This document shows positions 49,301 through 61,500 of a stretch of 64,000 nt of DNA, piece after piece (positions within the stretch are counted from its first letter, which is position 1; every line of letters begins with the position of its first letter). Position numbers and translations under genes: made by a program. The DNA comes from Apiospora phragmitis. Taxonomy: Eukaryota; Ascomycota; Sordariomycetes; Amphisphaeriales; Apiosporaceae. Location of the stretch: positions 1,054,001 through 1,118,000 of the forward strand of contig JAQQWL010000010.1 of assembly GCA_038363925.1 (NCBI GenBank), read 5' to 3'. The notes under the pieces are model-generated. The model was not told the DNA's origin. It saw only the letters and a program-made list of their open reading frames with translations, and ran no database searches.

Positions 49301-51901
49301 GGTGTGGCCACGGATTGGAAAGTGTGAAGCTCTGGGCTCGCCACGGCTCTCCTGGTCATGGAAGCTACAGGCGTGCCGAGACCAGCTTCTAGCCAGACGC
49401 AGGGCCCGACCTGCACCTCTAAACGGCGGACTGCGTCCACGAAATATACGGGGTTTCTAGCATGGTTTGTTAGATACCCCAAGTTCTTCTCATGTCCGAA
49501 CACGACTGGGATCCTGGTACTTGTCTCTCGGGTGGATGGCCGGCTCTCGAAATGTAATTGAGTCTTCAACCTGGGACAGCCCTTCCAGGAGCGGGTCCGT
49601 CAGGCGGGAGTGGAAGCCGTGAGTGACATCGACATGGTGAAAACGAGTGCCTTTATACCGGGTATCCGACCCTAGCGTTTTCAATGTCACTTGTATGTCC
49701 GCTACGGAGCCAACTACGACATGGCTTGTGGGACTGTTGTAGCATGCGATTTCGATTCCATCGCCAGTGGGAGATGCAGCCTTGACCGTCTCCATGATAT
49801 CATTGACCGTTTCGAGGTTTGCGTGGATCGCCACCATCCCGCCCCTCTCGGCGCCAAACTTGTTCTTGATGAGCTCCGCCCGTCTGTAGACAAATCGCAA
49901 CATATCCTCTAGGGGAAAGCACCCCAGACACGGCCAGCGCCGCTAGCTCGCCTGAGCTGTGCCCGAAAACTCCCACTACGTCCAGCCCGCCTTCGATCCA
50001 GCAACGGGCGCAGGCATACTGTACCGCGACGAGGCCGCATTGTAGCACACTGATGTCCGAAATGGGCTCGGGCTGATGTAGGGCTGACATAATGTCTGGG
50101 CATCCCATGTCCAGTAGTATGCGGTTGCATGATGTGAGATGGTACGAGAAACGGGGATTATCTCGTAAGGTCGAAGGGTTGAGACCGATCTTGGTGCCAC
50201 TCTGGCCAGAGAATGCCAAGATAACCTTCTTCTTGACCTTGGGACGTGGGGCGATGTGCTGCTGTACGCTGAGGCCGCGAAGTTGGCCGACGAGGCCAGC
50301 CAAATCTTCTGCCACTGTGGACCAGCGGAAGCGGTGGTGTTTCCGCCGCTGGCTAAGCGTGAACGCCACGTCACCCAGGTCAAGTTTAGGTGTTGGTCTC
50401 GAAAGGTAATCGGCCATGTCTGCGGCTTGCCTCAATAAGCTCTCTGGTGTGGTCGCGCTGAGGAGTATCGGATACCTAAGACGTTGGCACAGATGCTCTA
50501 GACACGCTGGTCGGCCCACTGTCGTCTCCCCCTCGCCACTGAGCGCATAATAGTGCCGAGTTGCTCCCAGAGGCACCATAGCTGCTGACGCACGCCACCC
50601 GCCGTCTTCGGGTACTCCACGGGGCCAGCTCCGTAGGTATGACGATCTTGTCGGACTCGAGGGGCGGGATGTTATGATTGAGCTGTTTGAAACCTCCGAG
50701 CGGGAGGGATGCCCCCATGGCGCAGCATGGCGAGAACTTTCAACAGACCTGCCGCACCGGCCGCCGTCTCACTGTGCCCAATATTAAGCTTAAGCGAGCC
50801 AATGTAGACAGGATCGGTCCGTTGAGGGCCACCGAAAACCTCGCGAATGCTGGCCATTTCGATGGGGTCGCCCACGCGCGTTCCCGTCCCGTGGGCTTCC
50901 ATGTAGGAGACGTCGTCTGGCGCCAAGCCCGACCTCTCCAGCAGAGTTCTGTATAGCGCTCTCTGGCAGGTTCCGTCGGGGACCGTGATACCCGGCGCAT
51001 GGAAGCCGCCCTGGTTCGTGGCAACGGCAGGGATCACGCCCATGATATCGTCGCGATCGACGATGGCCTGGTGGAGGGACTTGAGCACCACGAGGCACAC
51101 GCCGTCCGCGCGGCAGTACCCGTCCGCGGCGTCGTCGAAGGGCTTGCACTGCCCCGTCGGGCTGAGGAAGCCGGCTTGGCGAGGTCGAAGTAGTTGTGCA
51201 CGCCTGTGATGACGTTGACGCCGCCCGCGAGGGCCATCGTGCACTCGCCGGCCTGCAGGGCGCGGCAGGCGCGGTGGACCGCCACGAGCGACGCCGAGCA
51301 CGCCGTGTCGATCACCTCGGACGGCCCCGTCCAGCCGAAGTGGTAGCTGATCTTGCCCGCGAGGAAGGCACGGATGGTGGCTGTGGCCGTGAAGGCCGAG
51401 GGCGGGTACGCGCTCGTGTTCTCGAGGTACTCCGTGTAGCTCGCACCAACGAAGCAGCCGACGGGGTCCCCGCGCGCGCGCTCGTGGTCGCGCAGGTAGC
51501 CGCTCGAGTCCATGGCCTGGAAGGCCGTCTCCAGGAGCAACGCTGCTGGGGTCCATGTAGGTGGCCTCGCGCGGGCTGATGCCGAAGAAAGCGTGGTCGA
51601 AGGCATCGGCATCGTCGATGAAGTTGCCGTAGAACTCACGCTGCGCTATCCATGCCGGGTCTTGGATCGCACGATACGCTTGTTTCGGATCACACCTCTC
51701 GGGCCGGAGCTTCTCTCATCTGCTTTGCCCCTGTGAGATGATCTCCCAGAGGTCCTCGAGATTGTTGGCTCCAGGCAGCCGGCAACCAGCACCAACAATA
51801 GCAATTGCGTCGTCTGGAAAATCATGTTGGGCTCCTGGTTCTGGCGCGCCAGCTAGCTGAGAATCGGAAGCCATTTTTGGCGATCTGGTCGGTGCCATCA
51901 T
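46346..51901 (-). CDS. non-reducing polyketide synthase (KS-AT-PT-ACP-esterase, no SAT)
   Basis: Minus-strand gene, start ATG 51899-51901 or 51896-51898. About 1770 residues. KS 51840-50700 (AIVGAGCRLPG, Cys in [36 protein letters not shown]). AT about 50250-49330 (GHSSGELAAL). PT about 49080-48190 (HSVRGKPLCPASVYMEAA, VVEYAGLMQGI, VDFYDAITLDTF). ACP about 48000-47790 (GLDSLASIELADEIE). C-terminal alpha/beta-hydrolase 47560-46346 (MIHGGGH, GWSTGG, FGDRDE, GAKHIFDL) with introns near 47410-47470, 46970-47028 and 46830-46905; its SGWVQPGDPRSELVL block resembles the esterase domains of meroterpenoid (orsellinic/dimethylorsellinic acid) synthases. No starter-unit acyltransferase precedes the KS and no methyltransferase is seen. 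The frame shifts at about ten places (51718, 51550, 51180, 49905, 49530, 49125, 48190, 47905, 46670 and others). The KS alone carries at least four. Confidence 0.88.
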
Positions 51902-52895
51902 GCTAGGCTGATGGTCTCCTGTCACATTCACGCATTGCAACCATGGTACATGGTTCACAAGAAAGCATGGCTGTCTCTGATTACTAAACAATCGGCCGAC
52001 TCGTCCGATTTGTGGGGGTCCCGATAAATTCGCCGAAAAACATTACGGATTCGGGCAATTAATCAAGACATCGGCCCACCCTTGTCTCCTCCGTGTCAGG
52101 GGCTAGATACTCCATAAATGCCGACAAAGGCTACTAATTAGCCGATACGTCACAAAATAGCCAAAGTGAGCTGTCCGGAAGCGCTCTTAGACTCGAACGA
52201 AGATTGGCTATAATACAAGTGAGGTAGATTTAATATCATTTTCTCTCAAATTCTCTCGTACACTCGCCAGTTTGGGGCTTCAGACAGCTGGCCCTTGCTG
52301 AGCTGGTCCATCCTCTCGTCCTTAGTCTCGTAGACAACCTGAAAAACACTAGTGACGCTCGCCGAGTAGACATTGTGAATATTAATTTATTTTTGGGGGT
52401 TTCCCTAGCCAAAAACATTAGCCCGTAGCATGTCGCACAGCACGCCATCCAGGCAGTCTCAGGATGAAGTGCTAGGCAGGTCATAAAGCCGGAGACTCCC
52501 CATACAACACTGGGCACTGTCCTGCAGACGGCCTGCTGATTTTTTGCCTAGTACGCCGATATTTTCTCTGCTTTGTGTTGAATCCTGCAGGTCAAGATAT
52601 AAGCTGAAATAGCCGCATATTTTCAAGCCTGAGGTGCTTGGTGGATTCATCTGGGTATCAGTTCAGAGATAAGAAAATGGCACATAATGCAACTACCAGA
52701 AGCCCTCTTTACCTTTGGTAGACCCAAGGTTAGCGACACTTTAAATGCAAGCCTTGAAAAATTCAAATTCATAAACATTTATATATTTCGTCTAAGTTTT
52801 CTCCACATGGAGGTTGGTATGATCCCCTTCTTCCTATAGATGGTGCTCTTCATATTCGATATTTCTGACCACACGCATCATTTTCTACCGCCACA
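51902..52895. other. intergenic, right border of the cluster
   Basis: Divergent region between the non-reducing PKS and the F-box gene; holds both promoters. No gene supported. Confidence 0.45.
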
Positions 52896-54628
52896 ATGGA
52901 TGCAATACTCGATCTCTCAGACGAGTTGCTCTTGGCGATAATCGAGTGGCTTTCATTTGAGTCTTACTTCTGTTTGGTTAGAACCTGCCATACGTTCAGG
53001 AGACTGAGCTATGATACCGCTTGCTGCCGACGATTCGATTCCATGTGCAGGCCGGTTTTCTTTCCCGTCGACCAAACTGTCCATCGCCCATTCTTTATAG
53101 ATACGAGGCATCTCAACCGACCTTTGAGGGATGCATTCAAGACGTCCAGTGGACCTTTTCAACCAACCGATTGAGTACATCCCACCATGGCCTCCCCCAG
53201 GCCGCATGAAGGCGGACTACGGCAGGGAACCGCTTTGGGGTGCCACTTGGGGTGTCTTTTGGGGTGCCAACTCAAACGTAGCGGGGCAGGACATGGCGCT
53301 GCATAGTCTGTGCTTGAATATACGTTCCTGGGAGAACCGGCATATATCGGACATTGCCGGGCTTTTGTTAAAGGACAGTTTGTGTTCTACGTGTTGGAGC
53401 CTCCGGGTACATCGGTATTTGCAGACCGTCTACGGATGCTCATGCGCCCGATATATTGCGAGTGCTGCAGCCTATATCACCCACGTGTTCTCTTTCCCAA
53501 TCGATAGGTAGAACAATGAATGGAGCCAGGATTGCACTGGAAGGTCGGGTGCCTTGAGCATATGCGCGCACAAGATCCTACACTGGAAGGGCTACCAGAA
53601 GTTCTCTTCGTGTGGCAAGTATTGTTGTACTCGATGTACTGCTACCTTCGAGGCATCATCCAGCTCCAGCTCTATTCGGGAGAGATCAAACTGCCCCCAA
53701 AAGGTTTGTCAGAACTACCCGGTGGAAAAAAGCTCGCTCGACATTGTGCGGCCATCGCTTGGCCATTGCGGCGGCATTAGTACCTGTCCACACATCGACA
53801 TCAACGATCCCTCCCTCGTCACCTACCTGCTGCATACCTTACAGAACTACGATATTGTGCCAAATGCTGAGGGTCCCATTGGTAGATTTTTGGGGCAAGC
53901 AATGGGAATGTACTGTTTGCAAAGCTGCCTTTTCAGTACTGTATTCGAAAACCAGGGTCTGCGGTTTTCAATCTGAATCGGGAATGAGATTAGTCGTGTC
54001 CAGGTCCATTGCCCCGGTCGATTCGCCCACAGATTCACGATGGCTGGCCCAGCTCGAACCGACCTTGACATCTCGCTTGCCTTTTGCCCGCGGAGTACTT
54101 TGGTGCGACAATGCTGGCTGTGGAACTTCAAGAGGGCACCGAAAAGAAGCCCTTTTGGTTCGTATGCTCGAGCATGCATTCAAGCCAGTATTCAAGCCGA
54201 CAGCCTCCTCTGGAGTCCAAGCAAGAGTCAAGAGCTTGTGGCTTCGATTTTTTTTCTTGTGGTTTTGGACAGATCCAATGGTATCAGTCGATGCCAACTC
54301 GAACCATCCGTGGACGCATCCGAGGACCCGTCCATGGAGACTGCCGTGTTCGAGGCACTACTTGACCAGTCGCGCGATTGAACAAACAATTCTACCACGA
54401 CCGACGAGTGGCAACGAGACCGATGGTAAGAAAAGAATACGGAGGAAGATGTTCGCTGCTATAGAACATGCAGTCCTGCTTCAAGACTATATGTGGCCGC
54501 ATTCACACAACTACTTGGTGGTTGTGCAAAATCTGGATAGGTACGAAGCCTATCTGATGGGTCAACCTCGAAAGCAACAAACTGGACCCTCGAGAACTCT
54601 TATCGAGCGGGCTTCAACCCAATTGTAG
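52896..54628 (+). pseudogene. F-box protein, frame-broken
   Basis: The start at 52896 gives MDAILDLSDELLLAIIEWLS followed by FCLVRTCHTFRRLSYD, an F-box domain (residues about 5-45) that would bind Skp1 in an SCF ubiquitin ligase. The remaining reading jumps between frames: a Cys/His-rich stretch (CECCSLYHPRVLFP at about 53450, then CAHKILHWKG at about 53560) and a 180-residue C-terminal part ending at 54628. The order matches a family of uncharacterised fungal F-box proteins whose middle part has a CxxC...HP...F signature. At least three shifts (about 53170-53310, 53510 and 53850) break it. Introns might explain some but not all. Real decay or sequence error cannot be separated here. Confidence 0.6.
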
Positions 54629-55261
54629 GGTAATAGCGAACCAACGTTGACTTTGCTAAACACTTGCAAATGTTACCAACTATGTAGTCCGTGTATAGGT
54701 GTACTATTGTTGGTTTTCCCAGCAATGGCAACTGAAACCTCCCATAGCCACCTGTTATTTCACCAATTGATCGTCCTATTGCCACCCAATTGTTCCGTTA
54801 CGGCTGTCTATCTGCATTACTATTATAAAAATGGTCACGGGTGATATATTTCTTCGTATAAAAAGTATATTGTATTGTTAAGTAAGTCTCATTAACATCT
54901 TCCGTAAAAACGGGAGTCTATATGCCTACTTATTCATCAGCTCCACTATTCCGCTCGTAACTACTTGCATGCACGTTGCTCAGAGGACACTCCATTATCC
55001 ATAAGGGGGACAAAAATAGATGACAGCTTAAGAAGCACCGGCAAGCAATTCTGCCCGAGCTAAACAGTAGGAAAATAAAATCAGCTAGGGATGGTAACAT
55101 ATGCAAGGTAGAAACCATAAAACGTACGTCAGCGCGGTCCCCGTAAGCTCGAATGTGATACTTCAGCGCAAAAGGAGGACAGGTCGAAGTTAAAACATAT
55201 CATGGCTTACTCTTCGGCAAAATAGGTTCGGAAACCATCCCGGGCCTGTCACAAACAACAG
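54629..55261. other. intergenic
   Basis: No gene supported; A+T-rich 3' flanks of the genes on either side. Confidence 0.4.
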
Positions 55262-55456
55262 TCAAAAAGATTCATAAGCTAAATCGGACAGGAGGTCCTC
55301 GTCATGGTAGGCGAACCGAGGCTCATAGTTCTGGCAATTAGCACTATAGTTGTGCTTGGCACCACAAGGATCCCAAGACGACTGCCTGTGGTGCGAGTCC
55401 CCAACTTTGCGCTTGCACTGACGGCAGTGGTAGTAGTCGATGATGACTTGACACAT
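55262..55456 (-). CDS. small Cys/His-containing protein, 64 residues
   Basis: Starts at an internal ATG (MCQVIIDYYHCRQCKRKVGD) and ends DLAYESF. It has C-x8-C-x2-C near the start, then a HHRQSSWDPCGAKH block and a final Cys in NCQNYE, a pattern that could bind one or two metal ions and is seen in short uncharacterised ascomycete proteins that begin MC. The frame is open further upstream to 55609 but that part is Asn/Ile/Ser-rich and looks like 5' untranslated sequence. No signal peptide. Function unknown. Confidence 0.6.
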   Translation of the reverse strand: MCQVIIDYYHCRQCKRKVGDSHHRQSSWDPCGAKHNYSANCQNYEPRFAYHDEDLLSDLAYESF

Positions 55457-56452
55457 GGTCGTGGTGGCTGGATGGTAGAAGTTATTATTAGATAGGTGAT
55501 GAATGTTGATGATGATGATGGAGGGAGGTAGGTTGGTGAAGAACCGAAGATTGACGAATGAAGTTGAGGTTTTGTTCGTACGGTGGAACTGATGAGGGAG
55601 GAAATCCAAAAGTGCTGTAGGAAGGGCTATTTCCTAGGCTTATATACTAATATCCCTTCCTTGATCAATGGAGTTGTTCCAAAACCATCTCCCTGTTGCT
55701 GTGTCTGTTTCAGTAACCTTAGCAGTGCGCCTTAGAACAGTCTGTTTGTTCTCCTTTCTGTTACTAGCCGTTGTTTCCTAGTGGAAATAGAAGAAACAAG
55801 CATAGAGATACTCGAGGAACTTGCAAAATACATATGATACGTAAAGGCATTGTTGTCTAGCAAGGGTGGCTTGAGCAGTTCTCAAGGGGCAGAAGACATG
55901 AACTTCCCTGTCTTTCTTTCTTCTTGACGCCGTTGCTTCCTTGCTAAGGGTCCTTTGCCGCATTTCATTTTTTGGAATGAGGTGTTAGCTCACTTACGAA
56001 GCCTATCGATCTATCAGACGTTCCCCGGACTAGCAGTAGTCGTCTCGCAGTAATCAGCCCTGTTCTGTCGCAAAGTTCTACCCATACTCGTTCGCTATAA
56101 GAAGACAAAAAGAAATGGGCCAAAGTATGCCCCTAGAGCGCGCTAGTAAGAAACTCCATTCAAAGTCTCGTCCAAGCCCTCCACAAATCATCATTACTAT
56201 TCTTGTCTATCCCATTGAAGCTGCTGGGAACCGCCTTCTCTACTTCTATGAAAAGACATACGTCAGGAATATGATGTAATCTACAACTGATCCCACCGCC
56301 GATCCCCAGTCACCCACATTCCTTTGATCACCCACCAGCAAGTTGTATGCGCCGAGCACAAAGAATATAGCCAATCGAGCTAGTTAGTTTCAATACCGGT
56401 GCTTCAGCATCTATCCCTATTACGCCTATACCATTTAGTTTCTAACTGTGCC
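55457..56452. other. intergenic
   Basis: No coding region supported. Left part is the probable leader/promoter of the small Cys-containing protein. Confidence 0.4.
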
Positions 56453-57037
56453 TTATACTTTCGCTTCGTCGACACCAGGAAATTCCACCCCAAATGCTAA
56501 TGTAAATAGCACGGGAAACCAGGTGAAGAATACCAATATCTGACCAAATCCAATTTCCGTCTCAGACGTGTGGCCCTGTCCGTCCTCGATGGCCTTTGTT
56601 CTAATGAACATCAACATGGTCCACTCCACCAGTGCCAACAGGAGACAAACGACACGGAAACCCAGCCCCACCTGCTTTATGCGTACGCAATGCTGTGTGA
56701 TACACATTGATAGTATCCCTAAGAATGGCAGGACCGTGGTCAAGCACGCGACTGCTAACGTGTATTGACCTGCCTGCGCATACAAGAAGCCGCTCACCTT
56801 GATATTGAATGAGCCCCCAAAAACGAAGCGGACGGGCGACTTGCGGCCTTGCTCGCCGACTAGCCAGATGACACATACCACCACGGCGCATAAGAGGCAC
56901 ACCAGTGCCGTCAATACCCTAGGTAACACTAGGAGCCTTCGGCGGTGGCGACGACCCGAGACTTGGTGGCTCAGCCCTCTCTGCTGCTGCCGTTCATAGT
57001 GGGAGGCTGTGAGAGACCATGATCGGCAATACGGCAA
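56453..57037 (-). CDS. four-span membrane protein, function unknown
   Basis: 194 residues. An Arg/Gln/His-rich N-terminal 40 residues is followed by four hydrophobic segments: LTALVCLLCAVVVCVIWLVG, YTLAVACLTTVLPFLGIL, VVCLLLALVEWTMLMF and ILVFFTWFPVLFTLAFGV, with short loops and an acidic tail (PGVDEAKV). The layout resembles small fungal membrane proteins of the MARVEL-like or unassigned type, but no diagnostic motif was seen. An upstream exon is possible since hydrophobic frame pieces continue to about 57180. Not linked by context to the cluster. Confidence 0.6.
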   Translation of the reverse strand: MPYCRSWSLTASHYERQQQRGLSHQVSGRRHRRRLLVLPRVLTALVCLLCAVVVCVIWLVGEQGRKSPVRFVFGGSFNIKVSGFLYAQAGQYTLAVACLTTVLPFLGILSMCITQHCVRIKQVGLGFRVVCLLLALVEWTMLMFIRTKAIEDGQGHTSETEIGFGQILVFFTWFPVLFTLAFGVEFPGVDEAKV

Positions 57038-57384
57038 AGGCAGGAGCTAAGGCCAGCAGCCGATATTCGTAGATGTTGGGTAAGCGGAAGTCGCTGCGGA
57101 AAGAGCTGGGCGCGGTGCTCTTATTGGCGAAGGTGACGACCGAAGCAATTGCGATGGAAAGGGCCATGATCATGGTGGTCGTGTTGAAGGCCGAGAAAGA
57201 CTTCTAGGCGAGCAGCCGGGGTGAGGAACGCTTCTTACGCCCGGTCCTGCAACATCCGGATTGCCGATTGATGTCAGGTCTGCTTGAACCAAGTCGTGGC
57301 ACGCTGATCGAGGGCCGTGGATGACGTTATTATAGGGCTGGGCGCGAGTAACCCCTGTCTTGTTTCCTCTGTCCCTTGCAACGG
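57038..57384. other. short intergenic stretch
   Basis: May contain a 5' exon or promoter of the membrane-protein gene; nothing certain. Confidence 0.35.
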
Positions 57385-57761
57385 CTATAGCCGTCGCGTT
57401 TTGCAAAAGGCTACCCGACTCCCGGGCTGGTGTCCCTCGTACCACCACAGTTCTATCTCGCAATCCGCTGGCATTCTTCTGCCCCTCTCAACGGCCGGAC
57501 GGTAGCCCTCGCGGATGTACCCGAGAACATGCTGGCGATCAGCCCTGCAAAAGTCAAGCTTTTTGTCAATATTGACGGCCTGCAGAATGAAGTTGAGGTC
57601 ACCGCAGTTCTGCGTCGCGTCGAAAGATCCTTTCGTTAGCTGTTTGACCCAGTCGCTCTTGAAGTGGCAGGCAGGAGCATCGTGTTGGGCGTTTTGGCTG
57701 GAACAGAGAGGAAAGGAGTAGGATGATGTAGAACGTGCAAACTCTGAGGGCGCAAACCCCC
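57385..57761 (-). CDS. possible small secreted protein
   Basis: An ATG at about 57759-57761 begins MGVCALRVCTFYIILLLSS, a convincing signal sequence. The downstream open frame (ACHFKSDWVKQLTKG, then NCGDLNFILQAVNIDKKLDF, ending near 57385) is offset by one base relative to it, at about 57705. With that shift allowed, a secreted protein of about 125 residues with several Cys results. Without it neither frame is convincing. Family unknown. Confidence 0.35.
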
Positions 57762-58790
57762 ATGATGTGGTGTTTGACTTCCGCCAGCTAGTCAAGCAAC
57801 TATTGCCGAGTAGAACTTTTAGTGATGGAAGACACAAAAGGAAAGTTCCATGGGGCTACTGAAACACAGCATATGATTTTCCGCCTGGTGCAGAATGGGC
57901 TTCGCCTCTCGATCATTGCTTTTTCAGCTTACATGCCGTGCCCATGGGGGCGGCCATAAATGCTGACAACCCAATTATTGCGTAAACGCAAATTTAATCT
58001 TCGCTTTCTAGGCAAGCTGGTCAGGGGCAGTTACAGAATAAAGCAGATTCCGCCTTATGCCGAGCGAGAAAAGCTCTGGTTGATATACAGGTTCGACAAA
58101 CTTGAAGCAGACCGTGTGCAAGTCCGTGATAGAGACCCATACTTCCACCCACATACCCGTATTAGGTTACACGTTAAAAAGAGAAAGCGCTGTTCCGGGG
58201 CCCAAATTTAGCAAGCGTGGGATTCCATTTTATGATGGCATAACAGCGAGGTAGTAAATGGATAGTGGTTGCTCCCGTGTACTGAGTATATAGCCCTATT
58301 TCATGAGGCCTGAGCTAATTGGATAGGCGTAGCCGCTCAACTCGTGCCCCACTTGCCTTGTTAGCAAGTTCGAATAATCCCCTTCCTGTTACTTGCTTTC
58401 CCTTAATCGGATTATAAGAACGAGCTGGAAGTACGTATTACAGGCTACTAAGCGTAAACTAGTCACTCACTAATAAACTATTACGTCTAAAGATAACGCC
58501 AACTCGTTCTCGACCCGTTTTATAAAGCCCCTACTAAGGTTTTATAAATAAGTTTATCCACCGAAAACAGCAAAATCGAGTTTCGAAAGGCCCGAAGTCC
58601 TTAACGGCGACGCAGCATACAATACTTCGGAAATAACTATAAGAAGTCCGTTTTCTAAAGCCGGCATAGGCCGATAAAACTAAGATTAATATAGCAAGAA
58701 TTTTACGTAAATAGAAAATATAAGACTTATTTTTTTTCTTAATTGGCCATATATCCTTAATTAATAAATATAGCTTCTATTATGATATCG
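57762..58790. other. intergenic, passing into RIP-degraded DNA
   Basis: Base composition changes to A+T-rich, CpA-poor from about 58440. No gene supported before the recombinase relic. Confidence 0.45.
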
Positions 58791-58794
58791 TAAA

Positions 58795-60937
58795 CGGGCT
58801 ATAGAAAGCCGTTCTTAAATAAGCTAACCGAGCAGCCGTAATAGACTTTCTATTATATATATATGAGACTTACCGAATTAAGTTATAAGGTATATTTTAA
58901 AAATATTATTATTAATATAAGTAGCTCTATATAAGTATTAATAGCCGCTATATTAATACGAATAATAATAAGGAAATTCTTAAGGTATATAAGTTATAAA
59001 TAAGCGATTCTAGCTATTAATAATTTCATAGTAATATAACGCTACCCTAGTACCTCTTTTTAAGCTCCGTCCTCTAAATATTAATAATAAACTAGTCGTG
59101 AATTCTAACGGTGTTTCGCTTTTTTAATTTTTAATATCGCTTATAACGACGGTATTTTCGTAAATAAGTATTAACGTATCAATCTCTTTAGTATATACCA
59201 AGCTTTAACATATATAGGAGCACGACTTGGTGAGCTCGTGGATAACGAGATACCCAAACCATCGGATAGATCTTGGGAAGATTTATTTGCCTCTAAATAC
59301 TTAACCAGCTCGAATAAGGACAATAACCATACACTATACGAGTTTTAACTGCTCGATAATATCTTGGCCCGCGAAACTCCTAATCGTGGTCGCCCGAAAG
59401 CATTATGCTATGAAGATATTCGACTTGTAGTAGTACGCCACCTAAAGACCGGCCAGACATGTTTTCCATAGCTATAAAATTTATACACCACAAGGGAATA
59501 GATAACAACCCGAAGCCGTGAGTATTAATTATACCGATAATATCGGAATTATTACTAATATTTTATTTAATACCATCTTCTAGTTTACTATAACGCGCAG
59601 ATTAATATTTAATTTTATTAATATAATTATTTACTTAGCCCTTTACAACAACGCCTTTAATACCCCAAGCTTAACAACTATTCGGCGGGTCTTCCAAATT
59701 AAGAACGTGGGCCCGGTTAAGTGCACAGCCCTTCGATAGAAGAAAGAGTGGCTAAAGCGGCCGGTTTTCCGTGTAGGAGATGACGTTGTTCGGTATTATA
59801 AGCTTCGCGATAACTTAAAACGACAAAGTCTTAATATAGGGAATAAAAAACTTATTATACTAAAGGCCTTCCGAAGAGGCAATACCAACGTTATAAATAA
59901 TAAGTCCCAGTTTAATATTTATTTATTATTTATACTAAAATTAGTTAAGAAAAGCCCCTAACGTTATACGGGATTAGGCGCTACGCTATAATCTTAAATA
60001 AGCTACGTTTAATAATACGTATATTAATAAGAATATCGAATTTAATATATAGAACGCTTTTTTAAACGAGCTAATAAAAGACGCTCTAATCAACCTATTT
60101 ACTTATATCGGGATAACGCGTAACCTACGGGCTCGAAGAAAATAGTCCCTAAGCAAGTTTAGGAGTCCTTACCGCCGGATCCCGAGATTAAAGTACTAAA
60201 GCAACGACGAGATATTCTTAAAGATGGCCGGTATCGATATAAAGGATAAAAAAATAAGGAGGGAAATCCGAGTTCTATTAAAGAGCATTAAAACAAAACA
60301 AACGTAACGCGTAAGTAATATCGAGGAGCAGTACCGGCAATACTTCTTTTATAACAAGCCCATATAGGATATCGAAAAATAGGCCGTAAATAAGGAAGAA
60401 TTAGTAGAACTAGATAAAGCCTAGCAGTTAGAGATCGACCTTTAAATCCCCGAACGCGCAGAGTTAGCTAATACGTTCCTTTTTTAACCGGAAGTGCCTA
60501 CCTTTAAGGATATATTAAAGCTATATATTCACGCTATCGATATTATATTCCGACTTTGTTAAAAGCGGGAAACGCTTAGATATATTCGTATATATAAACA
60601 AGTATAAGTTTAATCGCATATAATCGATATAACCCCTCTCGATCGTTATATTTTCTTATTACTTATACTTAAAACATAATATCTACGGTATATTAGGGAT
60701 AATCGCTTTTTATATTAAAAGCGAACCTTTATATATAATCGGCTAGCGGTAATAAACGATTATTTCGAGCGCGCATATATTAAAGAGATTAGAGACCTCG
60801 AGCACGATAAACTTATCTTCTACGAGCATCCTATATACGTAGAAGAAAGCGTTAAGCTGGACGATCTTAACCACTTTCGAAATTATGTACAAACTATCCA
60901 CGGTATGTGGCTCAAACTTAGGACTTCGGTGGGATAA
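58795..60937 (+). pseudogene. DUF3435-family tyrosine recombinase relic (Starship-captain/Crypton type)
   Basis: RIP-degraded plus-strand gene. Readable pieces in DUF3435 order: DFLLYIYETYRIK (about 58835), ALCYEDIRLVVVRHLKTGQ (about 59400), AIKFIHHKGIDNNPKP (about 59470), VFQIKNVGPVKCTALR and EWLKRPVFRV (about 59685-59780), YYKLRDNLKRQSL (about 59800), AFRRGNTNVINN (about 59860), EEQYRQYFFYNKPI (about 60325) and a C-terminal LNHFRNYVQTIHGMWLKLR (about 60860) just before TAA at 60935-60937. Many TAA/TAG codons stand where Gln/Trp would be expected. DUF3435 proteins are tyrosine recombinases that move Starships and related elements. The gene points right, toward the NLR. Confidence 0.8.
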
Positions 60938-61500
60938 TTCACGATATAGTATGCCAGGTTAACAAGGGGTAAGAGGAGGCTAACCACACTAGGACGTCAC
61001 TTGTATGAAGGCTTATATCAAGCTGGCTTAAAACCCGTAATAAGTAAGAGTCCACGAATATATTAATTTCACTCCGGAATCCCTAAACGCATTCCTTTAA
61101 ATCTAACGGTCCGATCTCTCGTTCTCGCCCATTTTTACTATTTACCTATAGTACATTTGTTATAGTTCCCCCAAGCTCGCCTGGTCGTAGAGGTTGAGGT
61201 AGCAATCGACGCATTTCTATCTGCTACTTCTCAATAGCTATTTTGGGAGCCTTGCAATAAATCGCCTCAAGCCAACCAGACGCCATTTATGCTTATCCTG
61301 CTTGTTCTGGTTATAAGTAGGCGGCAGGATTGAATCTGTTTCTGGAAATTAACATACTAGGGTCTCAAAGTACAGGAGCAATTGCTTAACTTGCTATCCG
61401 ATCTTTCTAAATAAGATATAGTATTATAAAGGCATTAAATAGGGATATTCTATAAGCCAAGAAATAGTTCGAGTCCGCCGTAAGCTTTCATATAGAGTTC
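60938..61500. other. spacer between recombinase relic and NLR
   Basis: No gene supported. Moderately A+T-rich; presumably holds the 3' ends of the two convergent loci. Confidence 0.4.

Noticed and set aside
57960..58211. 83-residue basic open frame
   Set aside because: No motif, no signal, no conserved context; likely chance.
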